Assembly: GCA_036475545.1 (NCBI GenBank)
Contig: JAZGAE010000116.1
Location: 1-16,211, forward strand
DNA from: JAZGAE01 sp036475545
GTDB lineage: Bacteria > Pseudomonadota > Alphaproteobacteria > DATDPM01
Direction: 5' to 3'
DNA: 16,211 bases
The position numbers were made by a program, and so were the translations under genes. Positions 7,229-14,430 of the stretch are shown here, one piece after another. The notes under the pieces are model-generated. The model did not search any database. It saw only the letters and a list, made by a program, of their open reading frames with translations, and was not told the origin of the DNA. Numbering within the stretch: the stretch's first letter is position 1; the number at the start of each line of letters is the position of its first letter.

Positions 7229-9904
7229 TCAGTCCCGCGTCTCGACGGTCAGAGCGAGCGTTGCCTGGGCCGCGGCCAGCCGCGCGATGGGAACGCGGTA
7301 GGGCGAGCACGACACGTAATCGAGGCCTAACTCCTCGCAAAAGCGGATGGACTCGGGGTCGCCGCCGTGCTCGCCGCAGATGCCGAGGCCGAGGTCGGGC
7401 CGGCTGCGGCGCCCGCGCTCGCAAGCGAGCCGCATGAGCTCGCCCACGCCCTCCGTGTCCAGGCTGGCGAACGGGTCGCGGACGAGGATTCCCATCTTGC
7501 CGTAGTCCTGCAGGAAACTGCCCGCGTCGTCGCGCGACAACCCGAAGGCGGTCTGGGTGAGATCGTTGGTGCCGAAGCTGAAGAAGTCGGCCGCCTCGGC
7601 GATATCGCCGGCGCGAAGCGCGGCGCGCGGCAGCTCGATCATGGTCCCTACCTCGTACGAGAGCCGGGCCCCTGTTTCGCGCGCGACCTCGGCCGCCACC
7701 CTGTCGACGAGGTCCTTCAAGATATCGAATTCGCGCTTGGTGGCGATGAGCGGGATCATGATTTCCGGCTCGACGGGCTGCCCGAGCTCCCGTTCGGCTT
7801 CCACCGCCGCCTCCAGGATGGCGCGCGCCTGCATCTCGTAGATCTCCGGGTAGGAGATGCCCAGGCGGCAGCCGCGATGACCGAGCATGGGGTTGACTTC
7901 GTGGAGCGCCGCGGCCCGTTCGCGCACGGCCTCGACGGTTGTGCCCGTGGCGGTGGCGAGCTTCTCGATCTCGGCCCGGGTTTGGGGCACGAACTCGTGC
8001 AGGGGCGGGTCCAGGAGCCGGATCGTCACGGGCAGCCCCTTCATGATGCCGAAAAGTTCGACGAAGTCTTGGCGCTGCATCGGCTGGATCCTGGCGAGTG
8101 CGGCGCGCCGACCATCCTCGTCGTCGGCCATGATCATCTCGCGCATGGCCACCAGCCGCTCCTCGGAGAAGAACATGTGTTCGGTCCGGCACAGGCCGAT
8201 GCCCTCGGCCCCGAATCGGCGGGCCGTCTGGACGTCCTCAGGCGTCTCGGCGTTAGCGCGCACGCGCAGGCGCCGGACCTCGTCGGCCCACGCCATCAGC
8301 GCGGAGAAATCGTCCGACAGCTCGGGCTCGATCGTCGGCATCTCGCCAAGCATGACCTCGCCGCTGGAGCCGTCGATGGTGATCACCTCGCCGGCCCTGA
8401 CCGTGACGTCGCCTGCGATCATGACCTGCTCCGCGTAATCGACGCGCAACTCGCCGGCGCCTGCGACGCACGGGCGCCCCATACCGCGGGCGACGACCGC
8501 GGCATGGCTCGTCATGCCGCCGCGGGTGGTGAGAATTCCCTTGGCGGCGTGCATCCCGTGGATGTCCTCGGGGCTGGTCTCGATCCGGACCAGGATCACC
8601 GGCTCCCGCATTCCGAGCTCGGCGGCATCGTCGGGCGAAAACACCACCGCGCCCGAGGCGGCGCCGGGCGAGGCCGGGAGCCCGTGGGCAAGCACCCGGC
8701 GCTCGGCCTTGGGGTCGAGGGTCGGATGCAGGAGCTGATCGAGCGAGCCGGGATCGATTCGGGCCAGCGCCTCCCGCTTGTCGATAAGCCCCTCGTCCAC
8801 CATGTCGACGGCGATCTTCACGGCCGCGGCGGCGGTGCGCTTGCCCGTGCGCGTCTGCAGCATGAAGAGCCGGCCCTTCTGCACCGTGAACTCGACGTCC
8901 TGCATGTCGCGGTAATGGGCCTCGAGGGACTGCCGTATATGCTGCAGCTCCGCGAACACCTCGGGCATGACCTCCTCCATCGCCGGCAGGTCCGAATGCT
9001 CGTTCTCCCGAGCCGCGACGGTGAGGGACTGCGGCGTGCGGATGCCCGCGACGACATCCTCGCCCTGCGCGTTCACCAGAAACTCGCCGTAGAGCTCCTT
9101 GGCGCCGGTCGACGGGTTGCGCGTGAACGCCACCCCGGTGGCGCAATTGTCACCCATGTTGCCGAACACCATGGCCTGAACGTTGCAGGCCGTTCCCCAA
9201 TCCTCCGGGATGTTGTGGAGCCTCCGGTAGGTGACGGCCCGCGCCGTTGTCCAGGAATGGAACACCGCGGCGATTCCGCCCCAGAGTTGCTCGGCCGGGT
9301 CTTGCGGGAAAGGCCGGCCGAGCTCTTCGCCGACCTTCTCCTTGAAGGCCGCCACCAGCTCCTTCCAGTCCTGCGCCTCGAGCTCGGTGTCCAGGGTAAC
9401 GCCGCGGTCCTCCTTGTGGATCTCCAGGAGCTCCTCGAAATGATGGTGTTCGACCCCCAGCACGACGTCCGAGTACATCTGGATGAAGCGGCGATAGCTG
9501 TCGTAGGCGAAGCGGGGGTCGTTGGTGCGGCGCGCCAGCCCCTCCACGGTTTCGTCGTTGAGGCCCAGGTTGAGGACCGTGTTCATCATGCCGGGCATCG
9601 AGGCCCGGGCCCCGGAGCGGACCGAGACCATGAGCGGATCTTTCGGGTCTCCGAAGTCGGCGCCGACCTTGTTTTCGATTTCCGCCAACGCGGCCTCCAC
9701 CTCTTCGCGCAATCCCTCGGGAAATTCGCCGTCGTGCTTGAAAAGGTGAGTGCAGGCCTCGGTGGTGATGGTGAACCCCGGCGGCACGGAGAGCCCAAGA
9801 CGGCTCATCTCCGCCAGATTGGCCCCCTTGCCTCCGAGCAGCTCTTTCATCTCGGCACTGCCTTCGGCGGCTCCCTCGCCGAACCTGTAAACCCACTTGG
9901 TCAT
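7229..9904 (-). CDS. ppdK: Pyruvate, phosphate dikinase
   Basis: This is a full-length 891-residue PPDK, which interconverts pyruvate, ATP and phosphate with phosphoenolpyruvate, AMP and pyrophosphate in the cytosol. The N-terminal nucleotide-binding domain opens with ELLGGKGANLAEM (21-33) and PPGFTITTEA (41-50). The central swivelling domain carries the phosphorylated His in GGMTSHAAVVARG (His467). The C-terminal PEP/pyruvate domain contains GLCRTEHMFF (570-579) and the catalytic Cys in GICGEHGGDP (Cys843). The ATG at 9904 has a strong GGAGG ribosome site a few bases upstream. It follows glyS by 30 bases and precedes meaB by 14, so all are probably co-transcribed. PPDK in such bacteria can supply PEP for gluconeogenesis or act in glycolysis; the direction is not readable from sequence. 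Confidence 0.97.
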   Translation of the reverse strand: MTKWVYRFGEGAAEGSAEMKELLGGKGANLAEMSRLGLSVPPGFTITTEACTHLFKHDGEFPEGLREEVEAALAEIENKVGADFGDPKDPLMVSVRSGARASMPGMMNTVLNLGLNDETVEGLARRTNDPRFAYDSYRRFIQMYSDVVLGVEHHHFEELLEIHKEDRGVTLDTELEAQDWKELVAAFKEKVGEELGRPFPQDPAEQLWGGIAAVFHSWTTARAVTYRRLHNIPEDWGTACNVQAMVFGNMGDNCATGVAFTRNPSTGAKELYGEFLVNAQGEDVVAGIRTPQSLTVAARENEHSDLPAMEEVMPEVFAELQHIRQSLEAHYRDMQDVEFTVQKGRLFMLQTRTGKRTAAAAVKIAVDMVDEGLIDKREALARIDPGSLDQLLHPTLDPKAERRVLAHGLPASPGAASGAVVFSPDDAAELGMREPVILVRIETSPEDIHGMHAAKGILTTRGGMTSHAAVVARGMGRPCVAGAGELRVDYAEQVMIAGDVTVRAGEVITIDGSSGEVMLGEMPTIEPELSDDFSALMAWADEVRRLRVRANAETPEDVQTARRFGAEGIGLCRTEHMFFSEERLVAMREMIMADDEDGRRAALARIQPMQRQDFVELFGIMKGLPVTIRLLDPPLHEFVPQTRAEIEKLATATGTTVEAVRERAAALHEVNPMLGHRGCRLGISYPEIYEMQARAILEAAVEAERELGQPVEPEIMIPLIATKREFDILKDLVDRVAAEVARETGARLSYEVGTMIELPRAALRAGDIAEAADFFSFGTNDLTQTAFGLSRDDAGSFLQDYGKMGILVRDPFASLDTEGVGELMRLACERGRRSRPDLGLGICGEHGGDPESIRFCEELGLDYVSCSPYRVPIARLAAAQATLALTVETRD

Positions 9905-9934
9905 ATTTCCTCCCGCCCTATCCGGCGCGTCATC

Positions 9935-12073
9935 TCAGCCCTCGATCTTCGAGAAGTCGGCGACGGCGCCCATCGTGTTGCGGATCTGCGACAGCAGCCT
10001 TAGCCGGTTCGCCCTGAGGCCTGCGTCCTCGCAGTTTACCGTCACGTGGTCGAAGAAGGCGTCGACGGGCCTGCGCAACGACGCCAGTGCCCGCATGGCG
10101 GTGCCATACCTCTCGGACGCGAGCGCCGGGGTGCTCTTCCGAGTCACCTCGGCGAGGCGTCCGTAGAGCACCTTCTCTTCCTTTTGGGTGAGCAGCGATT
10201 CGTCGGATTTGCCGTCGTAGCTCCTTTTGTCCCTCTTCTCCTCGATACGGACGATGTTGCCGGCGCGCTTGAAGGCCGTGAGCAGGTGCTCGCCGTCATC
10301 GGTTTCCAGAAACCTGCCGAGCGCGTCCACCCGCGCGAGCAGGCGCACCAGGTCGTCCTCGCCGCCCAATGCGAACACCGCCGAGATCAGGTCGTGGCGC
10401 ACGCCCTTTTCCCTCAAGTGCACCTCGAGCCGGTCGGCGAAGAAGTTCAGCAGGTCCTGGACGTCCAATCGTCCTTTTCGAGTGGCTTCCATTTCGCCGT
10501 AACGGGAATCGGCCTTGGCAAACACCCGCGCCAGGGGCACACGGAGCCCATTCTCGACGATCAGCCGTATGACGCCAAGGGCGGCGCGGCGGAGCGCGTA
10601 CGGATCCTTCGACCCCGTGGGTTTCTCGCCGATCCGCCAGAAACCCGCCAGGCTGTCGATCTTGTCCGCCAAGGCCACGGCCACGCTCACCGGCGCCGTG
10701 GGGCAGCGCTCGTTCGGGCCCTGGGGCGCGTAGTGCTCGCCGATGGCGTCCGCGACCTCGCGCCGCGCCCCCTCGTGCAACGCATAGTACCGCCCCATGA
10801 CGCCCTGGAGCTCCGGGAACTCGCCGACCATTTCGGTGACCAGGTCCGTCTTCGCCAAGAGCGCCGCCCTCTCGCCCAGTGCCACGTCGACCCCGGGAAT
10901 GTGCCAGGCGAGCTCGGCAATGAGCGCCTCCATGCGGGCGACCTTGTCGGCCACGCTGCCGAGCCTGGCGTGGAAAACGATCTCTCCGAGCTTCGGCAGG
11001 CGCGACTCCAGGGTGCGTTTGCGGTCCAGGTCCCAGAAGAACTTGGCGTCGGCGAGGCGCGCCCGGAGCACCCGCTCGTGGCCAGCCACCATTGCCTTGC
11101 CGCGGTCCTTGGCCTCGATGTCGGCGACGACGATGAACCGCGGGGCCAGCGAGCCATCCTTGGCGAGAATCGAGAAGTACCTCTGGTGGTGGCGCATGAC
11201 CGTGATCAGCACTTCCGAGGGCAAGTCCATGTAGGCCTCGTCGATGGCGCCCATGCGCGTCACGGGCCATTCCACCATGCCCGCAACCTCGTCGAGCAAG
11301 CCTGCGTCCGGCCGAACGGAAAGCCTTTCCTTGGCGGCTAGGCGGTGGGCGTCCTTGGCGATCTTGTCGCGCCGCCGGGCCGGGTCCAGCATCACCTTGG
11401 CTTGCCTCAGCTTGGACCTATAGTCGGCGAAGCTCTTGACCCGGATCCTGCCCGGCGCAAGGAAGCGGTGGCCGACGGTCGTGTTGCCCGCCACCAGGCC
11501 ATGCGCGGGATCACCTCCGACGACCAAATCTTTGCCTGTTTCAGCCTTGCCGACGCCTCTGGCGAGAGAGAACTTGACCGGTTTGCCCGCGAATACACAA
11601 AGAATGCCACGCAAGGGCCGAACCCAGGACAAATTCGATCCGCCTCCCCATTTCATCGATTTGGGCCAGGGCATCTCCCAGACCACATCGGCAGTGATCT
11701 CCGCCAGCACGTCCCTCGTCCGCCGGCCCTTGCGCTCGCTCACCGCGAACAGGAACCCGCCCTTGGGCGTCTCTCGCACCTCGCACTGGTCCACCGACTC
11801 GAGCCCCGCGCTTCTCAAGAAGCCCTCGATGGCTTTTTCCGGCGCGTCGACCCGCGGACCCTTGCGTTCCTCCCGCACGTCCGGCTGCCTCTCCGGCAAG
11901 CCGCCGACCACCAGCACGAGCCTCCTGGCCGTCACGAAGGCGTCTGCCCGCTTGAAATCGAGCCCGGCCTCCTCGAGCCGCGAGGTGACCAGTCTTTTCA
12001 GGTCTTCCGCCGCCCGCGCCTGCATGCGCGCGGGAATCTCTTCGGACAACAACTCCAGGAGAAGCTCGGCCAT
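9935..12073 (-). CDS. glyS: Glycyl-tRNA synthetase beta subunit
   Basis: The 712-residue protein is the beta chain of the alpha2-beta2 glycyl-tRNA synthetase. It starts MAELLLELLSEEIPARM, typical of GlyS, and carries MPWPKSMKWG (134-143) and TVMRHHQRYF (291-300), family landmarks of the tRNA-recognition region. A C-terminal anticodon-binding domain ends in FFDHVTVNC...LLSQIRNTM. The subunit recognises tRNA-Gly and cooperates with the GlyQ alpha subunit, which forms glycyl-adenylate. The ATG at 12073 lies three bases after the glyQ stop, so translation is probably coupled; a strong ribosome site is lacking. Length is close to the family norm (about 690-720) and no break is seen. Confidence 0.97.
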   Translation of the reverse strand: MAELLLELLSEEIPARMQARAAEDLKRLVTSRLEEAGLDFKRADAFVTARRLVLVVGGLPERQPDVREERKGPRVDAPEKAIEGFLRSAGLESVDQCEVRETPKGGFLFAVSERKGRRTRDVLAEITADVVWEMPWPKSMKWGGGSNLSWVRPLRGILCVFAGKPVKFSLARGVGKAETGKDLVVGGDPAHGLVAGNTTVGHRFLAPGRIRVKSFADYRSKLRQAKVMLDPARRRDKIAKDAHRLAAKERLSVRPDAGLLDEVAGMVEWPVTRMGAIDEAYMDLPSEVLITVMRHHQRYFSILAKDGSLAPRFIVVADIEAKDRGKAMVAGHERVLRARLADAKFFWDLDRKRTLESRLPKLGEIVFHARLGSVADKVARMEALIAELAWHIPGVDVALGERAALLAKTDLVTEMVGEFPELQGVMGRYYALHEGARREVADAIGEHYAPQGPNERCPTAPVSVAVALADKIDSLAGFWRIGEKPTGSKDPYALRRAALGVIRLIVENGLRVPLARVFAKADSRYGEMEATRKGRLDVQDLLNFFADRLEVHLREKGVRHDLISAVFALGGEDDLVRLLARVDALGRFLETDDGEHLLTAFKRAGNIVRIEEKRDKRSYDGKSDESLLTQKEEKVLYGRLAEVTRKSTPALASERYGTAMRALASLRRPVDAFFDHVTVNCEDAGLRANRLRLLSQIRNTMGAVADFSKIEG

Positions 12074-12076
12074 GGC

Positions 12077-12967
12077 TCAGGCCGCCGCTCGACTTTCCAG
12101 CCAAGCCTCGCAGCAGGCCTTGGCCAGGGCGCGGACGCGGGCGATGTAGGAGGCCCGCTCGGGGACCGAGATGACGCCCCGGGCGTCCAGAAGGTTGAAG
12201 AGGTGGCTCGCCTTCACGCACTGGTCGTAGGCGGGAAGCGTCAGCTTTTGCGCCAGCAGCTTCTCGCACTCGGCCTCCGCGTCCTGGAAATGCCGAGACA
12301 GAAGCTCGGTGGTGGCGTACTCGAAGTTGAACGCCGAGTACTCGCGCTCGGCCTGCAGGAAGACGTCGCCGTAGGTCTTTCCGCCCCTGTCCTTCGGCAC
12401 CCCGTCCCAGTCCAGGTCGAAGATATTCTCGACCCCCTGCACGTACATGGCCAGGCGCTCCATGCCGTAGGTGAACTCGACCGACACCGGGTTGCAGTCG
12501 ATCCCGCCGACCTGCTGAAAATAGGTGAACTGGGTCACCTCCATGCCGTCGCACCAGACCTCCCAGCCCAGGCCCCAGGCCCCCAGCGTCGGGCTCTCCC
12601 AGTCGTCCTCGATGAAGCGAATGTCATGGCGCAGGGGGTCGATGCCCAGATGCTTGAGGCTGCGCAGATAAACCTCCTGCGAGTCGGGCGGCGAAGGCTT
12701 GAGGATCACCTGGAACTGGTAGTAGTGCTGGAGGCGGTTGGGGTTTTCGCCATAGCGGCCGTCGGCGGGCCGGCGCGAGGGTTGGACGTAGGCCGCCCTC
12801 CACGGCTCGGGCCCGAGCGCCCGCAAGGCGGTGGCGGGATGGAAGGTGGCGGCGCCCACCTCCATGTCGTAGGGCTGGAGGATCACGCAGCCCTCATCAG
12901 CCCAGAATGCCTGAAGCTTCAGGATGAGACTCTGGAAGCTGGTGGTGGGGTCGGCTGTTTTCGTCAT
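12077..12967 (-). CDS. glyQ: Glycyl-tRNA synthetase alpha subunit
   Basis: The 296-residue protein is the class II catalytic alpha chain. Conserved blocks are FQSLILKLQAFWADEGC (11-27), DMEVGAATFHPAT (34-46), VQPSRRPADGRYGENPNRLQ (61-80), TLGAWGLGWEVW (127-138) and GMERLAMYVQG (168-178). It activates glycine and, with GlyS, charges tRNA-Gly. I chose the ATG at 12967 (MTKTADPT) over an in-frame TTG six codons upstream, because relatives begin close to the FQSLIL block. Neither start has a clear Shine-Dalgarno. It is the first gene of the glyQ-glyS-ppdK-meaB run, with its own promoter about 60-90 bases upstream. This bacterial two-subunit enzyme is separate from the single-chain GlyRS of other lineages. 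Confidence 0.97.
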   Translation of the reverse strand: MTKTADPTTSFQSLILKLQAFWADEGCVILQPYDMEVGAATFHPATALRALGPEPWRAAYVQPSRRPADGRYGENPNRLQHYYQFQVILKPSPPDSQEVYLRSLKHLGIDPLRHDIRFIEDDWESPTLGAWGLGWEVWCDGMEVTQFTYFQQVGGIDCNPVSVEFTYGMERLAMYVQGVENIFDLDWDGVPKDRGGKTYGDVFLQAEREYSAFNFEYATTELLSRHFQDAEAECEKLLAQKLTLPAYDQCVKASHLFNLLDARGVISVPERASYIARVRALAKACCEAWLESRAAA

Positions 12968-12998
12968 CGCTCGGTTGCTGCCCAAGGCTTGATGTCCC

Positions 12999-13020
12999 GG
13001 GGCGGGGGGCGGGGTGCGGG
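12999..13020 (+). other. G-quadruplex motif in the glyQ 5' leader (plus strand)
   Basis: Four guanine runs on the plus strand, at 12999-13002 (4), 13004-13009 (6), 13011-13014 (4) and 13018-13020 (3), are separated by loops of 1, 1 and 3 bases. This fits the standard intramolecular G4 pattern with short loops. The plus strand is the template strand for glyQ, and the motif starts only a few bases downstream of the predicted transcription start near 13023. Confidence 0.5.
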
Positions 13021-13029
13021 TATCGGCCG

Positions 13030-13058
13030 AAAATATGGGGCGCCGAGGGGTGGGTCAA
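13030..13058 (-). promoter_or_regulatory. Sigma70-type promoter for the glyQ-glyS-ppdK-meaB operon
   Basis: On the minus strand TTGACC (13058-13053) and TATTTT (13035-13030) are exactly 17 bases apart. The predicted start is near 13023, giving a leader of about 56 bases before the glyQ ATG. It sits just after the stop of the small cysteine-rich gene (13092), which suggests glyQ can be expressed independently of the upstream methyltransferase unit. Confidence 0.7.
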
Positions 13059-13091
13059 GGGCACCGCCGAGCCGCACAACCGGGAAGTCCC

Positions 13092-13313
13092 TCAGGCGCG
13101 GTAAGGGCAATCGTCGCGCCCGCACGAAGCCGGAGAGCGGGCCGGAACAAAGTCGCCGCAAACCAGGCACTTCACCATGTCCTCGACCGGCGGACCGCCG
13201 CCCGGCTCGCCCTTGGACGGCGCGCGGCGCCTGCCCCTGCGCCGGACGGCGTACCAGACGAGTGCGACGAGCGCCGCGATCACCAGGAGTTCAAGAAGGG
13301 AAAGGCCGAACAT
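13092..13313 (-). CDS. Small membrane-anchored four-cysteine (zinc-ribbon-like) protein
   Basis: The 73-residue protein has one hydrophobic segment (about 3-22), then a run of basic residues (RRRGRRR, 24-30), a Gly/Pro-rich linker, and a C-terminal cysteine cluster: Cys49 and Cys52 as CLVCG, then Cys64 and Cys69 as CGRDDC. The layout suggests an N-terminal membrane anchor, a cytoplasmic tail and a small zinc ribbon. It resembles the PP0621-type proteins of other proteobacteria in design, but I cannot assign it to that family with certainty. The ATG at 13313 has a strong GGAGG site five bases upstream. It follows the TrmN6-like gene by 22 bases on the same strand and is probably co-transcribed. 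Function unknown. Confidence 0.8.
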   Translation of the reverse strand: MFGLSLLELLVIAALVALVWYAVRRRGRRRAPSKGEPGGGPPVEDMVKCLVCGDFVPARSPASCGRDDCPYRA

Positions 13314-13335
13314 GTGCGCCTCCGCGGTGGCCCGA

Positions 13336-14088
13336 CTACAATACCAGTCTCTGCGCGTCGCGCAGCACGGCCTCGGCCTCACGGGTGAAGCGGCCGCCGT
13401 CCTCGTGCAGGACCAGTCCCGGGGCGAGGCGCATCGGCGCCATGATCCCCTTGCGCGCGCGCACCAGAACCCGCTTGGCGGGCTGGCCCGCAGCCGGCCA
13501 CAGGGGGAAGACAACCGTATCCCCCGCCGCCCCGGAGAGCGCCCCGAGCAGCGTATCCATCCGGTCGGCCCGATGGATGAAGGTGAGGGATCCCTTCGCC
13601 CGCGCCATGACGAGCGCGAAGCGCACCCAGACCTCGAGGTCCACCGTCGATTCCACGTTGGCGCGCGCCTTGCCCGGGTGCGGCGGCGACACGGCCTTGT
13701 CCGCCTCCAGATACGGCGGGTTGACCATGATGTGGTCGAAGGTCCCGGGCGCCAGGCGCGGGGGCGGCGCCGCGATGTCGCCGACGACGATTTCGACCCG
13801 GTCGCCGACGCCGTTGAGGGCGACGTTGTCCGAGGCCAGCCGGGCCAGGTCGCGCTGGACCTCGACGCCGACGACGCGGCAGCCCGGGACCCGCGCCGCG
13901 AGGCAAAGGGCGGCGGCGCCCACGCCCGCTCCGGCGTCAAGCACAAGGTCGCCGGGCCCGGCCGGGACGGCCGCCGCCAGCAACACGGGATCGATCGCGA
14001 CCCGGTATCCCTGGCGCGGCTGGCGGAACCGCACGCGGCGGCCGAGGAGCGCGTCTTCGCTGAGCTCGGGGTGAGCCGGGTCAGTCAT
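13336..14088 (-). CDS. TrmN6/YfiC-like N6-adenine methyltransferase
   Basis: The 250-residue protein is a class I SAM-dependent methyltransferase. LVLDAGAGVGAAAL (48-61) forms the SAM-binding motif I, VVGVEVQRDLARLA (72-85) contains the acidic ribose-binding position, and IMVNPPYLE (120-128) is the NPPY catalytic motif of enzymes that methylate exocyclic amino groups. The short N-terminus with GRRVRFRQPRQGYRVAIDPVLLA (16-38) matches the TrmN6 group, which makes m6A37 in tRNA-Val in E. coli. Substrate here is inferred only; rRNA or protein glutamine are alternatives for NPPY enzymes. The ATG at 14088 overlaps the upstream DUF2007 stop by eight bases; an in-frame TTG at 14094 is possible but less likely. 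Translation is probably coupled to DUF2007. Confidence 0.88.
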   Translation of the reverse strand: MTDPAHPELSEDALLGRRVRFRQPRQGYRVAIDPVLLAAAVPAGPGDLVLDAGAGVGAAALCLAARVPGCRVVGVEVQRDLARLASDNVALNGVGDRVEIVVGDIAAPPPRLAPGTFDHIMVNPPYLEADKAVSPPHPGKARANVESTVDLEVWVRFALVMARAKGSLTFIHRADRMDTLLGALSGAAGDTVVFPLWPAAGQPAKRVLVRARKGIMAPMRLAPGLVLHEDGGRFTREAEAVLRDAQRLVL

Positions 14089-14299
14089 GCTCAAGGATTT
14101 CGCCGGCTCCCGCGAGGATGCGCCGCGCCCGCGGGTAGTCGGCGTCGCCCACCATGAGGCGGCGGGGAATGGCGCTGATGCTCCCTTCCACGATGCTGGT
14201 GTGGGTATCGAAAATCACCGCCTCGATGCGCTCGCCGGCCAACAGCGCCACCAGCCAGGAAAGCCGCACCGGATCGTTGCTTCTGACAAGCTCCTTCAT
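14081..14299 (-). CDS. DUF2007 domain protein
   Basis: The 72-residue protein fits DUF2007 (described as a putative signal-transducing protein). It begins MKELVRSNDPVRLSWLVALL, continues AGERIEAVIFDTHTSIVEGS, and ends with a segment containing VGDADYPRARRIL, as in family members that fold as a small alpha/beta unit. No enzyme residues or membrane span are evident. The ATG at 14299 has GAGGA three bases upstream. It is the first gene of a minus-strand unit with the TrmN6-like methyltransferase, whose start overlaps its last codons. It is divergent from the polyprenyl synthase gene, a pairing I recall as frequent in alphaproteobacteria. Family assignment is good; function is unknown. Confidence 0.87.
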   Translation of the reverse strand: MKELVRSNDPVRLSWLVALLAGERIEAVIFDTHTSIVEGSISAIPRRLMVGDADYPRARRILAGAGEILEHD

Positions 14300-14346
14300 G
14301 GGTCCTCAAGACCTGCGGTCCATTGCCACGCCCCCCGGCGCCGGAC

Positions 14347-14374
14347 TTGACCGAACGGACGGGGGTTCTATGCT
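14347..14374 (+). promoter_or_regulatory. Sigma70-type promoter for the polyprenyl synthase gene
   Basis: TTGACC (14347-14352) and TATGCT (14369-14374) are separated by 16 bases. The predicted start is near 14381, leaving about 50 bases of leader before the GTG start at 14431. The element lies in the divergent gap with the DUF2007 gene. Confidence 0.6.
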
Positions 14375-14390
14375 GGCGTCCGGAGCGGGC

Positions 14391-14410
14391 GCGCGTCAAG
14401 AAAGACGCGC
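14391..14410 (+). other. Hairpin in the 5' leader of the polyprenyl synthase gene
   Basis: GCGCGTC (14391-14397) and GACGCGC (14404-14410) are perfect complements around an AAGAAA loop. The 7-bp stem lies between the predicted transcription start and the Shine-Dalgarno (GGGGGAGG), about 10 bases before it, so it could affect initiation or mRNA stability. Confidence 0.5.
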
Positions 14411-14430
14411 CGGGTATCAGGGGGGAGGCC

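Noticed and set aside
7367..10003. 878-codon open frame on the plus strand opposite ppdK
   Set aside because: It is a mirror of the ppdK coding strand in GC-rich DNA. The protein has no recognisable domain and odd composition, while ppdK is unmistakable.
11345..14074. 909-codon plus-strand open frame opposite glyS, glyQ and the methyltransferase gene
   Set aside because: It crosses several confidently identified minus-strand genes and their promoter; low stop density in high GC explains it.
14323..14430. Upstream ATG start (14323) for the polyprenyl synthase
   Set aside because: It would lie before the likely promoter, add 36 residues unlike family members, and lacks a ribosome site.
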